A stretch of 64,000 nt of DNA from Leuctra nigra (taxonomy: Eukaryota > Arthropoda > Insecta > Plecoptera > Leuctridae). The stretch covers positions 46,525,411 through 46,589,410 of the forward strand of contig OW203762.1 in assembly GCA_934045905.1 (NCBI GenBank). Direction: 5' to 3'. Of the stretch, positions 21,501 through 33,248 are shown piece after piece. Both the position numbers and the translations under genes were made by a program. Below the pieces are notes generated by a model. It was not told where the DNA came from. It saw only the letters and a program-made list of their open reading frames with translations, and ran no database searches. Position 1 is the stretch's first letter. Every line of letters begins with the position of its first letter.

Positions 21501-24500
21501 AGCTTACAAGACAGACTATAATGTAGTACACATTGCAAATATTGTTCATTCTCTTGACAGGAAAACAAGAAGCTGTGCAAGTTCTTTTACGAAAACCAGA
21601 AAATTCCACAAATAAGATGACACAGAGAAAGGAGACTTCAACTACAAAGAAATTAATAGAAAACAAAAATGCAGGTGATTAATTTGTGTCCCTACCTTCT
21701 GTTTGATTGTAAAACTTCCAGATAAACCCTATCTACCCATAGACGAGAAATGTAGTAATGTGATATATTATATTCTGTTGCGTTCGCCTAGATTTGTGCA
21801 AATAGGTATAGCATGGGTGCATGGCAGTTCCGAGGTACCTATCTAACAGACACGATCCCAGTAAATAGGCAAGGTATTTATATCTACTTCCTCACCTCTT
21901 GCAGTGACCTGTGCAGTGTTCAGCGAAACTGAGTTTGAAACCATTGACGAGTTTCAACACAAGGACACGATGGATGTGTTTGGCTTGTCAGCAGGATTCT
22001 ACCGGCTGCCACCAGGGGCGCAGACAGGGCACATTTGCTGCGATTTGGATAGTCAAGTAAGAGACTTCGCGCAAAAACTTAATCAAGGATTTTAAAATGG
22101 ACGTGGCGGAGTGACGCCAAACATTTACAGACTCGTGCTCAAAAGAAATTGCATCTTATAGTAGATTTTCCCGGGTACGCCATTACCCGGGTACAATGGC
22201 GGGTACTCGGGATTTTTTTTTTTTTTTTTTTAAGATACCTAGCTACTTATTAGGTTTATTTGCATTTTTGCATCAGCTGCCACTTAATCACCAGCTGCAT
22301 CGTTTATAGTTATGTACACTGAATTTAATATTTATTCATATTTCCCAAATCTCAGCAGTCCCAACCAATAATTGGTTTGTAAATTCATTGTTAGTAATTT
22401 CATCAGAATGCTGGTGATGGATTATGATGGGGGGATGCAGGGAAGATAAACCTTGTTTTCAACCTTCCATTGTATGGACGTTGTTTATCTCTCCCCAAAG
22501 ACACAGATAAGACGGCAAGCTCAGTGCAAAAAATTTCAAAAAATTTTACAAACGATTTTTTGTATTTTTTTATTTATTTTTATACCTGGGTACAAAAAAT
22601 TACCCGAATCCGACATCTAGTAGATTTTTGTGCATGTCAGTCCTCAACACCACAAAATTTAATAACTAAATAAGAATAAAACCTACCTACAAATGTAAGA
22701 TGTAAGAATAAGATGTTCCAATCTAATTGTTGCAAAATTATTCTACAATTGGTAAATTTAGGTAAGGGAATACCGATTAGGTATGTACATGTCCGTTTTT
22801 CTTAGGATTTCTTGCGACTCACTTTGCGTTTTCATGTATATACTATCAAACTGGATGTTTAATAATGTTTTTGAACGAAGACAGTACATTTTTGAAACTA
22901 CTAAAAAAGCTAAGTGTAGCGTTGATGAGCAAGCACCGATTAGCGCAACATTCCCACCGAACACCTTCCATATAAGATAACTCTACATCATTAGGTACTG
23001 ATTTTTATTGCAACTTTTTATCTATAAACCCTGAAACAATTGAATAACAGCAATCAACGTACAGTCTGTTTTTTTACTGTATGAACTCTCACCAGATGGA
23101 GCCACAGTCAGTTGTTCTGCTAGGCCGAGAAAGACTTCATTGCGTGCTCACCTTGCAATGTTGTCTTTCTCGGCCTAACAGAACAACTGACGGTGTCTCG
23201 GTCTGTAGAGAGTTCAAACATAGTAAAAACGAACTGTATCATGAGTTTGGTACCTAATTTTCTTTCACTGACAATGGTTTCAAACTCATAAAATGTCTAT
23301 TCATAGCTTGCACGAACTTCTTTTGTTTTATATCAGCAATGCAAAATTATTGAATTTTCCACCTGAGGACGGACATTACGTTGGCATGTTGACGGGACAG
23401 ATTATAACTTTATTGAGGTAAATCAATCGATGTATTTTTGTAATGTGAGTGATTTCTCTTCGTACTAAAGATATCTCCTGAGCATATACAATTTCCCAGG
23501 TAGCCATTAGTAACTAAAAAATATCGTCAAAAAAGCAGAGAATCACAGCCATTCCGCGTGCCATTAAGATGGCGGCAGACAACAATGACTTCAGATGACA
23601 TCACTTGCAACATATGAATAAGTCTGTAATTACTTGACTGATTACTGATTAGTGATTGTACTTAAAAAATTTAAGTTAAAATGTGTAAAATTTTATATAA
23701 TGTTGGTCTTGATTACTAGGCAAAATTTGAACTTAATCGGAACATTTTGATTTTCGAACAATCAGAAGATATTATTTTAACTTTTAAACTAGTTAGAGGA
23801 TTCGGCTGAAACTTTGTATGATTTGAGACAATATAGGTCGCAATGACTTGGCAAAATTTCAAATTGATTATTAGACCAACAAATCGAAAGATAATTTTTT
23901 AAAAATTATATAAACAATCAACGGATTGCAAAAAAATTTGGTATGCAAACTCTAAAGATGGTCTGCACAAGAGTGCAAAATTTCAGCTTGATCAGAGAAA
24001 CGGTGCAACCTGTATAGCAGTACGGACAGAAAAAAGTAGGTGCGTGCTAATAACCAATTAAAAAATTATCTCGGTGGCTCTGCTTCTAAGAAAAATCATA
24101 TGCAGTTTGATTTCCAGACACCTTAGTCCCTGTTTCAACAATAGGTAAAACAGGGACTAATGTGTCTGGAAATAATACTGCATATGATTTTTCTTAGAAA
24201 GCAGAGCCACCGAGATAATATTTAAAATGGTCTATTGAGTGAAAAAAGGAGTTGCTCGTTTCGCTTGCTCAAAAAACAACTTTTAAAAATCATTAATCTA
24301 AATGGCTGTCACGTCAATATATTATATAACAATGTCACAATGTAAAATTTTAACTTAGGTACCTAATCGGAACATTTTAATTTTCGACCAATAGGGCCCT
24401 AGCCAAACTTTCCCCCGCTTGCATGGCGCTATAGCATCGAGACAGGTCAAAACCAAGGTCCATCAAAACAACAACACGCGAAACATTTTTGACAGGCATA

Positions 24501-27500
24501 AGAAGATGTACTTACTGTTTAGATATATCCATTTTTTACTCTAGTATTATAAAATGTTTGAAAATAAGAAGATGTTGCAATATCTAAATCTAAATCTATG
24601 TAGAGTCCATTCACTGTAAGAATGATCAACCTTGAAACATAAAGTTAAGCCTTTTATTTGATTGTCATCCAGCATTCTATTGGAAACAACTTATTCACAT
24701 TATGATTATCATTACAGATATTATACAGTCATTAAAATCGTATTCAAAATTGAGCTAAATATCTATTTCTTGACAGTAGATTTCAAGGTTGCCATTCTTA
24801 TAGTGAATGGAGTTTAATAACGAGACGACACCCCCTCAGTTGTTTCATTGTTTCCATTTGCCGTGAGCCCTTCAAGAGAGCCTTGGAAACAAAACAAAAA
24901 TACTGACAGCTGTCATTACGCGATCAAAATATCATTATTACACTACTATATCTAATAATAATCCACTATTTCGGTAAATAACCAAATATCAACATCAATT
25001 TGTAATTTTTATTCTCAATTCTTGTGAAAATATGGTCTGTGTAGCAAGAAATCCTTTGATTTAAAAGTGACCTCTCTCGACGCTAGCGCCAAAAGAGACC
25101 GACCTGGGGTGGGATTACATAAAATGATAACTTTGTTGTCACGGTGACAAGCTTCTCACTCAATGCTATTCACGGCCTTCTAGGGACTTGTCACCGTGAC
25201 AAGGAAGTTATCATTTTATGTAATCCCACCCCTGGCGTCCTATCTTTGCATCGCCCTATCGGAGCAGAGGATCTTCTTAAAATTTCAACAAATTGAAGGA
25301 TTTGGCTGAAACTTTGTAGAATTGTTGTTACAATGTTGGTTTTAATGACCTTGCAAAATTTCAAAGGGAATTTGGAATTCTGTCATTCATTTGGAATGAC
25401 AGAAATGATAGAATACCTACATAAGTTTTTGACGGAAAGTAGAAATGTTATTTTCTAGAAAACTACCGATCAGATATTTTGACGTGCTTCAGAATAATCA
25501 TTAGTAATATTTAGACATAAAACTTATGTAGTCTAGATGCTTTTTCAGGGTATTTTACAACTTGTTTTGTTCTCACTTTGTTGTTTGAAATTACAGATAG
25601 GTATTGTTTTATGGATTGATGTAACATTTCTCTTCTAGCTCTACACCGTTGTGCTGAATGAGATTGTGGTGGAAATTGACGGGATATCCAAAGAGCTGAA
25701 ATGCTTTGATCAGCTTCATGTGATGAAAGGTAAGTTTGAAGAATTGTCAACTGCTCCAAGTAGAACATTGTCTTTACAAATGAATTGCATAAGAATGAAA
25801 TAGCATATAACAGTGTGTTTTAACAAAACATACAGCTTTGTAAAAAAATAAAATTATTTTCTTGATCAACTGGAATGCCGATGACCTAAAGTGAACTCAT
25901 CTGGGCATTGTTGGTACGAATATGATTCATCCGTTTTGCGCACTGGTGACAGTTTTAGCGCGAATTGTTATTCTACCGATTTGTGCATTAATATCAGTGT
26001 GAACTCTATTGAGCCAGTGTTGGCGTTCGGTGTCGGTGCGAATTGACACATCGTCTTTGTTTCCACGTAGGATCCACAAAAAATTGCATCACCTAGGTAC
26101 AATGATTTTCATAAATTTTTCATCCCCTTTAGGCTCCTAAGGTGACAAATTCCAAATTTCTTATTTCCAAAACTGAAATCTAGGTTGAAAGGACGGGCAT
26201 GGTCTCAGATTTTAATAATTTTTTGTCTACTTATTGATACCTAATCAAAATCATGCCATACACAATCCTTGAAAAATTAAACACTTCTCGTGTCTAGTTT
26301 CTGAGATAAATTGAGTTTTCTTCCCTATGTTATCTTATGGCAGACAGGTAAAATCATGTCACATTTAGGCTAATAATGAAGTTCTAATTTTTATGATGTC
26401 CCAACTTTGAACAAAAAACTTATTTTCTGATCGATAGTTAAGCCCCATTTACACGGTGCAATTTCTTGAACAACTTCTGTGCCACAGAGGTTCGCTGCTC
26501 GTGCGCAGTATCACTTTTGAGATGATAAAGGGAATCTGCACATGTGCAGAACTTATGTGACACAGAAGTTGTTCAAGAAATTGCACCGTGTAAATGGGGC
26601 TTTAGACATTCTATTAGGAAAAAAATTAAAATCAATACCAACGTGTGCTATTTTAAAAGTTGTAAACCTAAAAGAAAATGATTTCCCTTTACCTCCCGTG
26701 TTAAAAGTTTTGTTCAATCTCGGAAGGCAATAAATTGAAACCTCGCTGTAAGACAGGAGTTGCAAGTTAAATTATATTTTATGATTCATTTCCTACTTAT
26801 ATTCATGATGGTAATTTCAAAAAATAAATATTTTGGAAAGTTTGATCGGTTGAGCCGCGTTAAGACATTAAATGAAAAATTTTCATGTGAAATTGTGTTG
26901 CCATGGTGAGGCGGTCTTCTAGAAATTTGTATTTCTTTACAATTTGGGGATCAGTAGCGTGGGTAACAGTCAGACGCAACACAGTGTAGTTAAGCCTGAT
27001 GCACAATAGGGAAGTCTCCTTAAAATTAGATTTCTGAATAATATTTGTTTTATGAATGTTGAGATGTTGCTGAACACAGATATGGCATTATTTTTGTTGT
27101 GAGATGAATAGTTCTCAAGTAATTCATTTACAAAGATTGATAAATTTCTTACAATTTTAAAACAGGAAAATTGACCATGACATCACAATCCACTATATTG
27201 CCATGGCAACAACGGAATCGCCATGGTAACACATTGTTGGAGACTTGGAAATGACATCACAATCCTGATTCCCGTTGCCTGCCTTTTTTCCCGTTAAAAT
27301 ATCCAATGACATTTGAATTTTATTTTTATGGATGAAAATTTTAAATTTTGCTGGGGATAAGTGTGTTTGTCATTGTTATTTGTGTTGATATTTACAAATT
27401 AACTAGAATAAAATTTCACGAGACTTCCCTATTGAATTAAGGTTTATGGTTTAATGTTTAGTGATTAGTGTTTAAGATGTTATAACAGAGTCCAGTGCAC

Positions 27501-28246
27501 AATTGCTTATTTCACGAGGTTATTTCACCACGTGATAAAATTAAATAATTGATCGAAAAATGATATGGAAACAAATATATGAGCAAGATTAGGCACAAAT
27601 ATCAAATTAAAATGCTTCCAATGACATTAATTCAGACGACTTTTCATTTTCCCGTACGAATTTGACATTGACATTTACTCTGCTCTCTTCTGATTGGTTC
27701 GTCATAAGGTGAAATAGTGTTTTGCAATAAGAAATGGATTTTGTTGATTTCTTATTTCAGCTTAAACCTTAAACACTAAACCTTGTGACGCTTGTGACAG
27801 TTGTGCATGGTAACGTTATAACAGCACCTTTCATTTCTCTTAACACTAAACACTAAACACTAAACCATAAACCTTAATTCAATTGTGCATCAGGCTTTAC
27901 GGAACAAACGTGGTTTATTGAGAGTTAAACTGTACAGTATAATGATGAGGCAAGATGGCGCGTTGAATAGTCGACGAGGACGGGTGACTGTCTCCTTGCC
28001 AGTCTAGTGTTGAATAATCTGGTATCTCGTGGCCGGCGCCGACCCCTCCTGGTCATCCCTCTCCTGCGCAGGCTCCGGTGGATGGCCTGTATGGTTCAAG
28101 GACAGGCGGGAACCTGTCTGCTGCGTGGGGGGAAGGTTGGCGCTGATCCGCCACAACAATTTGGGGAAATTTCAAGAAGACCGTGTTTATATCGCTAGTC
28201 CATTTATAATTAAAAAAAATTAAAAAAAATTAAAAAAATTAAAAAA

Positions 28247-28282
<36 letters not shown>

Positions 28283-30942
28283 TGATCTATGGACTAGTCA
28301 AGGAAAAAAGGGGAACTCGAGACGATCTAAAGAGTATGAAGAATGACAAGGGTGATCTGATAAGTGATGTAATGAAGATAAACCAGATGTGGGGGAAGTA
28401 TTTTGAGAATCTTTTAAATGTAAAAAAGGATCTTAATGTATCAATGGGTGAAGAAGAGCTGCAGATTGGAAGTGAAATGGAAGACAGTGAGATGGAGGAA
28501 GATCTTTGTGATGCAGAAGTAACTAGAGCCATGCGGGAAATGAAGAATGGTCGTGCGCCTGGTATTGATGAGGTTACCATAGAAATGGTAAAAGCTGCAG
28601 GGGAGGATGGTAGAAGATGGCTTTGTAGAGTGATCCGAGCAGCATGGGAACAGAAGAGAATTCCAGTTGATTGGGAAAAGGGGATTATTGTTCCCCTTTT
28701 TAAGAAAGGAGATCGAAGGAAATGTAATAATTACCGGGGTGTGACCTTACTCTGTCAGTGTGCGAAGTTGTTTGAGAAGATAGTGGAACGGAGATTGAAG
28801 AATTATGTTGAAGAGGGGTTGCGAGAAGAACAGTATGGATTTCGGAGAGGGCGATCGACAATAGACGCAATTTTCACAGTGCGACAGATGATGGAGCAGC
28901 AGTGGGAGAGGGGGCAGGAAATGCATATGGCTTTCTTGGACTTGGAGAAGGCGTATGACAGGTTGCCAAGGGAAATAGTTTGGGAGTGTTTGGTGAAGAG
29001 AGGAATAGGCAAGGACTTGGTTGAGCGGATCAAATGTATGTATCAGAACAGTGTGAGTTGTGTGCAGTCGGGAGTGGGGAGATCGGAATGGTTTAGTATT
29101 AGTGAAGGGCTTCGGCAAGGGAGTGTGTTGTCACCAACACTGTTCATCATAGTAATGGACGAGTTGTTGAAGAAAGCAGAGCCGAATGAGGGGATCGATA
29201 CTCAAACGTTGATTTATGCGGATGATGTGGTGGTGTGGGGAGAAACTAGGGAGGAAGTGCAGTTAAAGATTGATAAGTGGAGTGAAGAGACAGAGAAGAT
29301 GGGTTTGAGAATAAGCGAAGAGAAGAGTGAAGTAATGACAATGGAAAGAAAGAAGCTTAAACACGGTCATGCTAGGATCAAGCTTGGAGAGGGATGGTTG
29401 AAGGAGGTGGAAGAGTTTAAGTATCTGGGTAGCCTGCTCACCAACAAGGCTAAAGTAGACAGAGAAATACAAGAAAGAAGAAAGAAAGCAGAGGCATTTT
29501 ATCAAGCAGTGAGGAAGTTGCTGTGGAATGAGAAGTTTCCACAAGTCTGCAAGATCATTATGTACAAGATGTATTTCCTGCCAATTCTAACATATGGGGC
29601 AGTGACGTGGTCAGCAGGTGGAAAGGAAATGAATCAGCTACAGGCAGCTGAGATGAAGTTTTTGAGGAGTGTGAAGGGGGTGACAAGAATGGATAGGATC
29701 CAAAGTAGGAAGATAAGAAAAGAGCTTGGGGTTGAAAGATTGGTGTTCAAGCTGGGAAGAGAGAGGCTTAGGTGGTTCGGCCACATGAAGAGGATGGGAA
29801 CCGATAGAGTGCCAAGGCGGGTGTTTGAAGCGGCTACAGGGGGAACTCGGAGAGTGGGGCGACCAAGAGACAGGTGGATTGGACTGATCAAGGAGGATGT
29901 GTTGGAGAGAGGAGGAAGGTGGAGTGAGTTGGAGGCTGAGAGACAGTGGGAGGACAGAACATGGTGGAAGGAATTTGTGGAACAATTAGAAGTGGAAGAA
30001 GAAGAAGAGGAGGAAGAAGAGGAGGAAACGCCAGGCGTGGCCAGCCGGTTTCCAGGAGTCCTGCGGCCCTAGTGTTGGTGGGAATACCCACCCCCTGACC
30101 CATTAAATTGGAACCAGGGATGGATTATTATTATAAATGTATACCTAGTACAATAATAGACCAGAACAGAAATGAATTGTGCCATCTATATCCGGTTTGG
30201 AACTACGAACCATTCCGTATGTTCTGGTGGTGACAAAAATATCAATTTTGTTTCAATTCACACTTATAAATAAACGGAATTTAAAGTTTACCTACTTGTT
30301 ATAAAATACTAGTATTCTTGATGCAATACATGATATAAAATGTACTATGTTAAAATAAATTTAAAGCATACAATTTAAAAAAAAAACATGAAAGCAACAA
30401 TCGAAAATTAGATAACAGGCTAACAGCCTTCTTAATGAAGAATCATTTTCGTATTCAAGAACATATGGAACACGACTGACCTCTGGTGGATTCTTTGGTA
30501 CTAGCCATAAGGGGAATAATGGAAGATATCACGGGGATATTTATATTAAATTTGCTTTAGTTGTTTCTTATGGCTGAAAAAGTAAACTTGTAACTAAATC
30601 TAAATTTCAATTGTTTCTCCTTTTTTACTGCCTTATGGAAACACAAACTTCAAAATAAAAAAGTGCATCTAAAATAATTCCTGCCAGAAGTGGCTCCATC
30701 ACGTATCGCTTATTTGTTCGAATTAAGAATGCAGTGATTTAGAGGTTTCACTTGGCTCAAGGTGTAAAATTGTCAACTTCACGCATGCGCAGGAATTTCC
30801 GTTTTGGTCTATTGTCATTCTCTGCTTTTAGAATTATCAAGGTATTATGATTCTTTTTTTGCTTACAGGTGTATCCCACACACTTAGCAACAGAAGCAAT
30901 CATACTGGATTAGTGCAATACGTCAATGTTAACAGCAAGTAA
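18581..30942 (+). CDS. CENPC: CENP-C, inner-kinetochore protein
   Basis: Eight coding exons join in phase: 18581-18705, 19436-19506, 19585-20577, 20656-20808, 21561-21674, 21905-22056, 25639-25729 and 30869-30942, giving 590 aa ending VNVNSK. CENP-C binds CENP-A nucleosomes and recruits the outer kinetochore. Two diagnostics are visible. The CENP-C motif in exon 4 reads QRKSTRWRALPTDYW, matching the family pattern of basic residues, R, P and YW. The C-terminal Mif2-type cupin (dimerisation) runs over the last three exons with GFYRLPPGAQTG, then VVEIDG and HVMKGVSHTLSN. Exon 3 is basic, Ser/Thr/Lys-rich and contains a six-unit tandem repeat. ATG 18581 is the first Met of its exon; an upstream 5' exon is likely. 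The exon 4 donor coincides with a hAT target-site duplication. An RTE retrotransposon and many MITEs fill the last introns. Confidence 0.88.
19168..19395. repeat. GTGAG/GTGCGTGAG-rich degenerate repeat
   Basis: GTGAGTG, GTGCGTGAG and close variants occur more than ten times. The block is bounded by TAGAGG on the left and CCTCTA on the right. It resembles the subterminal-repeat architecture of the TAGRG-ended elements elsewhere in the window, but no target-site duplication was found. Confidence 0.5.
20065..20520 (+). repeat. Six-unit tandem repeat inside CENP-C exon 3
   Basis: The encoded unit is about 25 residues, with the pattern K-K-S-G-S-R/Q-S-T-N-K-E-I then P-N-K-S, x-K-D-S-V. Units begin near 20067, 20143, 20218, 20293, 20368 and 20440. 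Variation between units is mostly in the middle. The units are rich in Lys and in Ser/Thr followed by acidic or basic residues, so phosphorylation is possible. Confidence 0.85.
20814..21273. mobile_element. hAT-like MITE inserted at the CENP-C exon 4 splice donor
   Basis: The ends are TAGGGATGAACGAGGTC and an inverted end ...TTCCATCCCTA. The 8-bp target-site duplication CTCGTAAG is exact (20806-20813 and 21274-21281). Subterminal palindromes GGTCAATTGACC/GACCGGTC are repeated at both ends. The duplicated octamer contains exon base C plus GTAAG, so it copies the splice donor. There is no transposase ORF. Confidence 0.93.
21340..21402. repeat. Tandem repeat, 13-bp unit (CTGGCGATTTACT)
   Basis: Four uninterrupted units and one more after a short CTG interruption lie in the CENP-C intron between exons 4 and 5. 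An imperfect palindrome around CAGTAAAACTTAGTTTTTACTG-like sequence follows. Confidence 0.85.
22162..22619. repeat. Probable old TAGAT-ended element with CCCGGGTA motifs
   Basis: The left end reads TAGATTTTCCCGGGTACGCC and the right end, inverted, TAGATGTCGGATTCGGGTAA. A T-run occurs at 22214-22234. No duplication was detected. A related fragment seems to lie near 5415-5560. Confidence 0.45.
22910..22975. repeat. Dispersed 60-bp repeat, second copy
   Basis: It matches the 16628-16690 block through GATGAGC, AGCACCGAT and GCGCAACATTCCCACCG. Confidence 0.45.
23062..23236. mobile_element. 175-bp MITE, TA duplication
   Basis: The ends are CAGTCTGTTTTTTTACTG and the inverted CATAGTAAAAACGAACTG, flanked by TA (23060-23061, 23237-23238). 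An internal hairpin is formed by GGCCGAGAAAGAC and GTCTTTCTCGGCC. Same family as 17998-18174. Confidence 0.88.
23700..24290. repeat. Degenerate dispersed repeat family (GTGCAAAATTTCAG)
   Basis: Motifs GTGCAAAATTTCAG, GAAACGGTGC and an end with GCTCGTTTCGCTTGCTC recur at about 51290-53290 (GCTCGCTTCGCTCGCTC end), with a fragment at 9911-9955. This copy is interrupted by the hairpin MITE at 24065-24219. The class is unknown; no coding capacity is visible here. Confidence 0.55.
24065..24219. mobile_element. Hairpin MITE (ATTATCTCGGTGGCTC ends)
   Basis: Two arms of about 70 bases pair almost perfectly (ATTATCTCGGTGGCTCTGC and its inverse), with a short loop around CAATAGGTA. It is inserted in the repeat at 23700-24290. 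Confidence 0.85.
24604..24812. repeat. MITE with CCATTCACTGTAAGAATG ends
   Basis: The inverted termini are CCATTCACTGTAAGAATG and CATTCTTATAGTGAATGG. The interior aligns with 389-597 in reverse orientation. Confidence 0.75.
25127..25231. mobile_element. 105-bp hairpin MITE, CTG duplication
   Basis: The arms are GGGTGGGATTACATAAAATG and its inverse, with inner arms TTGTCACGGTGACAAG. CTG is duplicated on both sides (25124-25126 and 25232-25234). Confidence 0.88.
26200..26840. repeat. Dispersed repeat interrupted by a MITE
   Basis: The sequence on both sides of 26441-26601 aligns with the interior of the element at 41050-42081 (shared blocks ACACTTCTCGTGTCTAGTTT, CCAACGTGTGCTATTTTAAA). That copy lacks the MITE. 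Confidence 0.75.
26441..26601. mobile_element. 161-bp PIF/Harbinger-like MITE, TTA duplication
   Basis: The arms are AGCCCCATTTACACGGTGC and its inverse, extending about 55 bases. TTA flanks both sides. The tip contains TCACTTTTGAGATGATAAAG, also seen at 54410 and 290-310. The ATTTACACGG core is shared with the 54338-55206 element. Confidence 0.9.
26993..27896. mobile_element. PIF/Harbinger-like element, TTA duplication, with nested insertion
   Basis: The left end AGCCTGATGCACAAT and right end ATTGTGCATCAGGCT are flanked by TTA. The left inverted repeat is split at base 15 by another element (27008-27430) and resumes at 27431 with TGAATTAAGGTTTATGG, which pairs with CCATAAACCTTAATTC near the right end. 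Inner GTTTAGTG/CACTAAAC repeats follow. Confidence 0.85.
27008..27430. mobile_element. Element nested in a Harbinger-like terminal repeat
   Basis: The ends are AGGGAAGTCTC and GAGACTTCCCT. Removing it, with one AT dinucleotide, restores a continuous left arm GCACAATTGAATTAAGG identical to the complement of the right arm. Confidence 0.8.
27900..28281. other. GC-rich stretch and A-rich tract upstream of the RTE ORF
   Basis: The stretch 27950-28195 is GC-rich relative to its surroundings. It is followed by TTAAAAAA-type units and a run of about 30 A ending at 28280. It may be a separate retroelement with a poly(A) tail, or sequence transduced with the RTE element. I recognise no gene in it. Confidence 0.4.
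28282..30072 (+). mobile_element. RTE-type non-LTR retrotransposon, 5'-truncated, RT ORF open (596 codons)
   Basis: The open frame encodes a reverse transcriptase: FLDLEKAYDRLP near residue 219, EGLRQGSVLSPTLF near residue 274, the catalytic YADDVVVW at about residue 312, then EFKYLGSLL. The C-terminus has [11 protein letters not shown] and a Glu-rich end. The apurinic endonuclease domain expected upstream is missing, so the copy is 5'-truncated and non-autonomous, although the RT frame has no stop. After the stop a 3' tail (GGTGGG...CCCCCTGACCCATT, then TTATTATTATAA at about 30138) is shared with the copies at 33419 and 49600. It lies in the last CENP-C intron, in sense. A fragment very similar to it lies at 43535-43895. 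Confidence 0.9.
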
Positions 30943-33248
30943 CTCCGGAACGTTCCGTGGATATTTGTTACAAATTTATAATCTGCAAGGTTGTCGACAA
31001 CTGACAAGTTTTTGTCACTGGCAGGGCTCTCAGTCTTTGGAGAGTGATGATAGTCAAACTTACTAATACAATGCCATTTATTTCCATAATCTACATAAAT
31101 ATTAAATACCTTTGCTAAGTGAAATTTCCAAGGAAGATATTTTACCTAAATGCAGGTACAAGTAAACTCCTAAACTCCCTAGAGTTTATACATTGTCCAT
31201 ACTTTTGTGTACGTTGAATTTTTGTTTGTGTGCGATCGACAAGTTCTTGATCTGGAAAATGAATGCCTATATCAGTTTGTTTAATTTGGTATTTATTTAG
31301 CCAAGGATTATAAAGACATGTCAGGAAGCATCTGTTCTAGACTCCAAGCAGATTTGCACTATTGAAGTTCAGAAAGCAATTGTTTCAAACCCAAAGTTCT
31401 GTTGAATCTCTTGTATTCGATTTGAAGTGTTGTATCAGCCCATATTTTTCATTTCGATTTATTTTATTATTTTGGCTTAACATACTTTCTTGCAGGTCCA
31501 AAAACTCCCTTCGTCCAGACCGTTGACCCACCTCCATCCTAATGTCTCTGAAAAATCGTATTATTTCCGGCCGCTCTACCTAATATTTAAGTTTTCAATG
31601 CGGCTGAAGATTTCAATCTTTAGTCCAAAAGTTTGTCTATGCCTTTATGTAGTGGGTGATTTTACTATACCTCCGACTTGGGAGCAAAATGTAGGTGGTA
31701 TACTATGTAGTATAAAACCTGACTTTTGCAAATATGCACAAGTCATAACTCATTATTTGAAAACTTTTCAGGATGATATGCACTGCAGACAAGTATAATT
31801 TATGGATTAATATATTTTTTATTTGTATTATAAATTATTGTAATACATTATATAAAACAAAAATGTGCAATTATTCAAGGCCATACAAGTTGTGCTCCAT
31901 CGACTAAACCAACACATAGTAATGTAACTGCCAAGTCGCCTGATCACCAGTCTCTGCTCTACAATCCAACTATCAAATATACAAACATGGATTCAAAGAA
32001 AATGTTCAGCCTCATCCACCATAAAAACCATTCTTATACTCTGCCACTTCCCAACCCAAAATAGTCCAAGAAACTACAATACAAATAGAATAGGTAGGTA
32101 CTAGGTAGGTACCAAGTACTAACTTAATTAATGATATATACATAATGACCTGCCTAATAAGAACTAGTATGTACACATTTATTTCAATAGAGAAGTGCAT
32201 ACATAGTTACCTCAATGCAATTATATGGTAACTTGGTTACAGGTTTTAGGTACTGGCTCTGTGTCACAATTATTATCAACAGTTGAGAAAACTGGCCAAT
32301 GTTCAGTAAGTTACGATTAGTACCTAGTTAAGATAGGAATATCAGAATAAGTTAGACATCAGCCTACATTCATGACAGAGCGACGATAAACACTATTGTA
32401 TAAAGGGGTGTCAAACTGACACAATGTGAACATTTCTAGTGATTCTTTAAAATTCAAATGACATTTTAATAATGCTGTCCTTCATTGTTTCCTAAAATCA
32501 AAATGGCATCTCGGCTTAATGAAAGTGCAACTCTTTTCTGGCCTATACTTACTTAAAACAAAAAGTAAGTATAATTAAATTTATTAATAATTAACCTAAT
32601 ACCCATCCAAAAAATGACAAATGCAAATAATTTTAAATTTTAATTATTCAAACCCGCCGAAGTGTGAGGAAGTCAGATCCGACTATGCTATTTTATCCAG
32701 TCCCACTCGAAAGTATTTGTTATAACTGACAAGAGACCTACTTCGTAGGTTCTAGGAAAGATGACAAATGTAATTAATATATATTTTAATATTAGTATTC
32801 GAACTACATTCAAACTCCCAACTCATTACCAGCCCAATTTCACAAATTAAAATACCGTTTTCTTAGTGCTTACAAGTGTTCATACTACAGAACCTTTCGT
32901 TTTTGATTGAAATTGCCTAGCATCACAGTGCTCATGGTGCATAACCCTGCATATTCAAGTAGGTACAGAAGAAATGTACTGCTTTCCAAAAATATTTCTC
33001 AAAATAAGTTGGTTAATGTAATTTAAATTTCTACAGCATTATACTATTATAATTTTTTTTTAACAGCCCTAGGTACTTGAGGAAGCCATCTCAAGCAGTT
33101 TAAAATTACATTTGAATATTATGTGTCAGCCTATTGATGTAATTAACATACAAACTAAAATTAAATAATCTTAATAGAGTTATCAGTTCTTGTTCAGTCT
33201 AATTTTAGTTATACTGGGCTTTCTTCCAAGTGAGAGATTAGTTTGGAG
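30943..33248. other. CENP-C to HSF 3' intergenic region
   Basis: These genes converge here. The AT-rich sequence holds the CENP-C 3' UTR and the HSF 3' UTR. Candidate AATAAA-like signals are several and I cannot choose between them. A TAGG/CCTA block lies at 32090-32120. No further gene is recognised. Confidence 0.4.

Noticed and set aside
23338..23418. Open stretch after TTTATATCAG that could be a CENP-C exon (LLNFPPEDGHYVGML)
   Set aside because: Its open frame does not match the phase of the flanking exons, and joining exon 22056 directly to 25639 gives a continuous cupin in phase 0.
28747..30103. Several minus-strand ORFs opposite the RT gene
   Set aside because: Antisense shadows of the purine-rich RT coding strand.
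31490..31798. 102-codon ORF downstream of CENP-C
   Set aside because: AT-rich composition, no recognisable motif, and it lies beyond the CENP-C stop; treated as chance.
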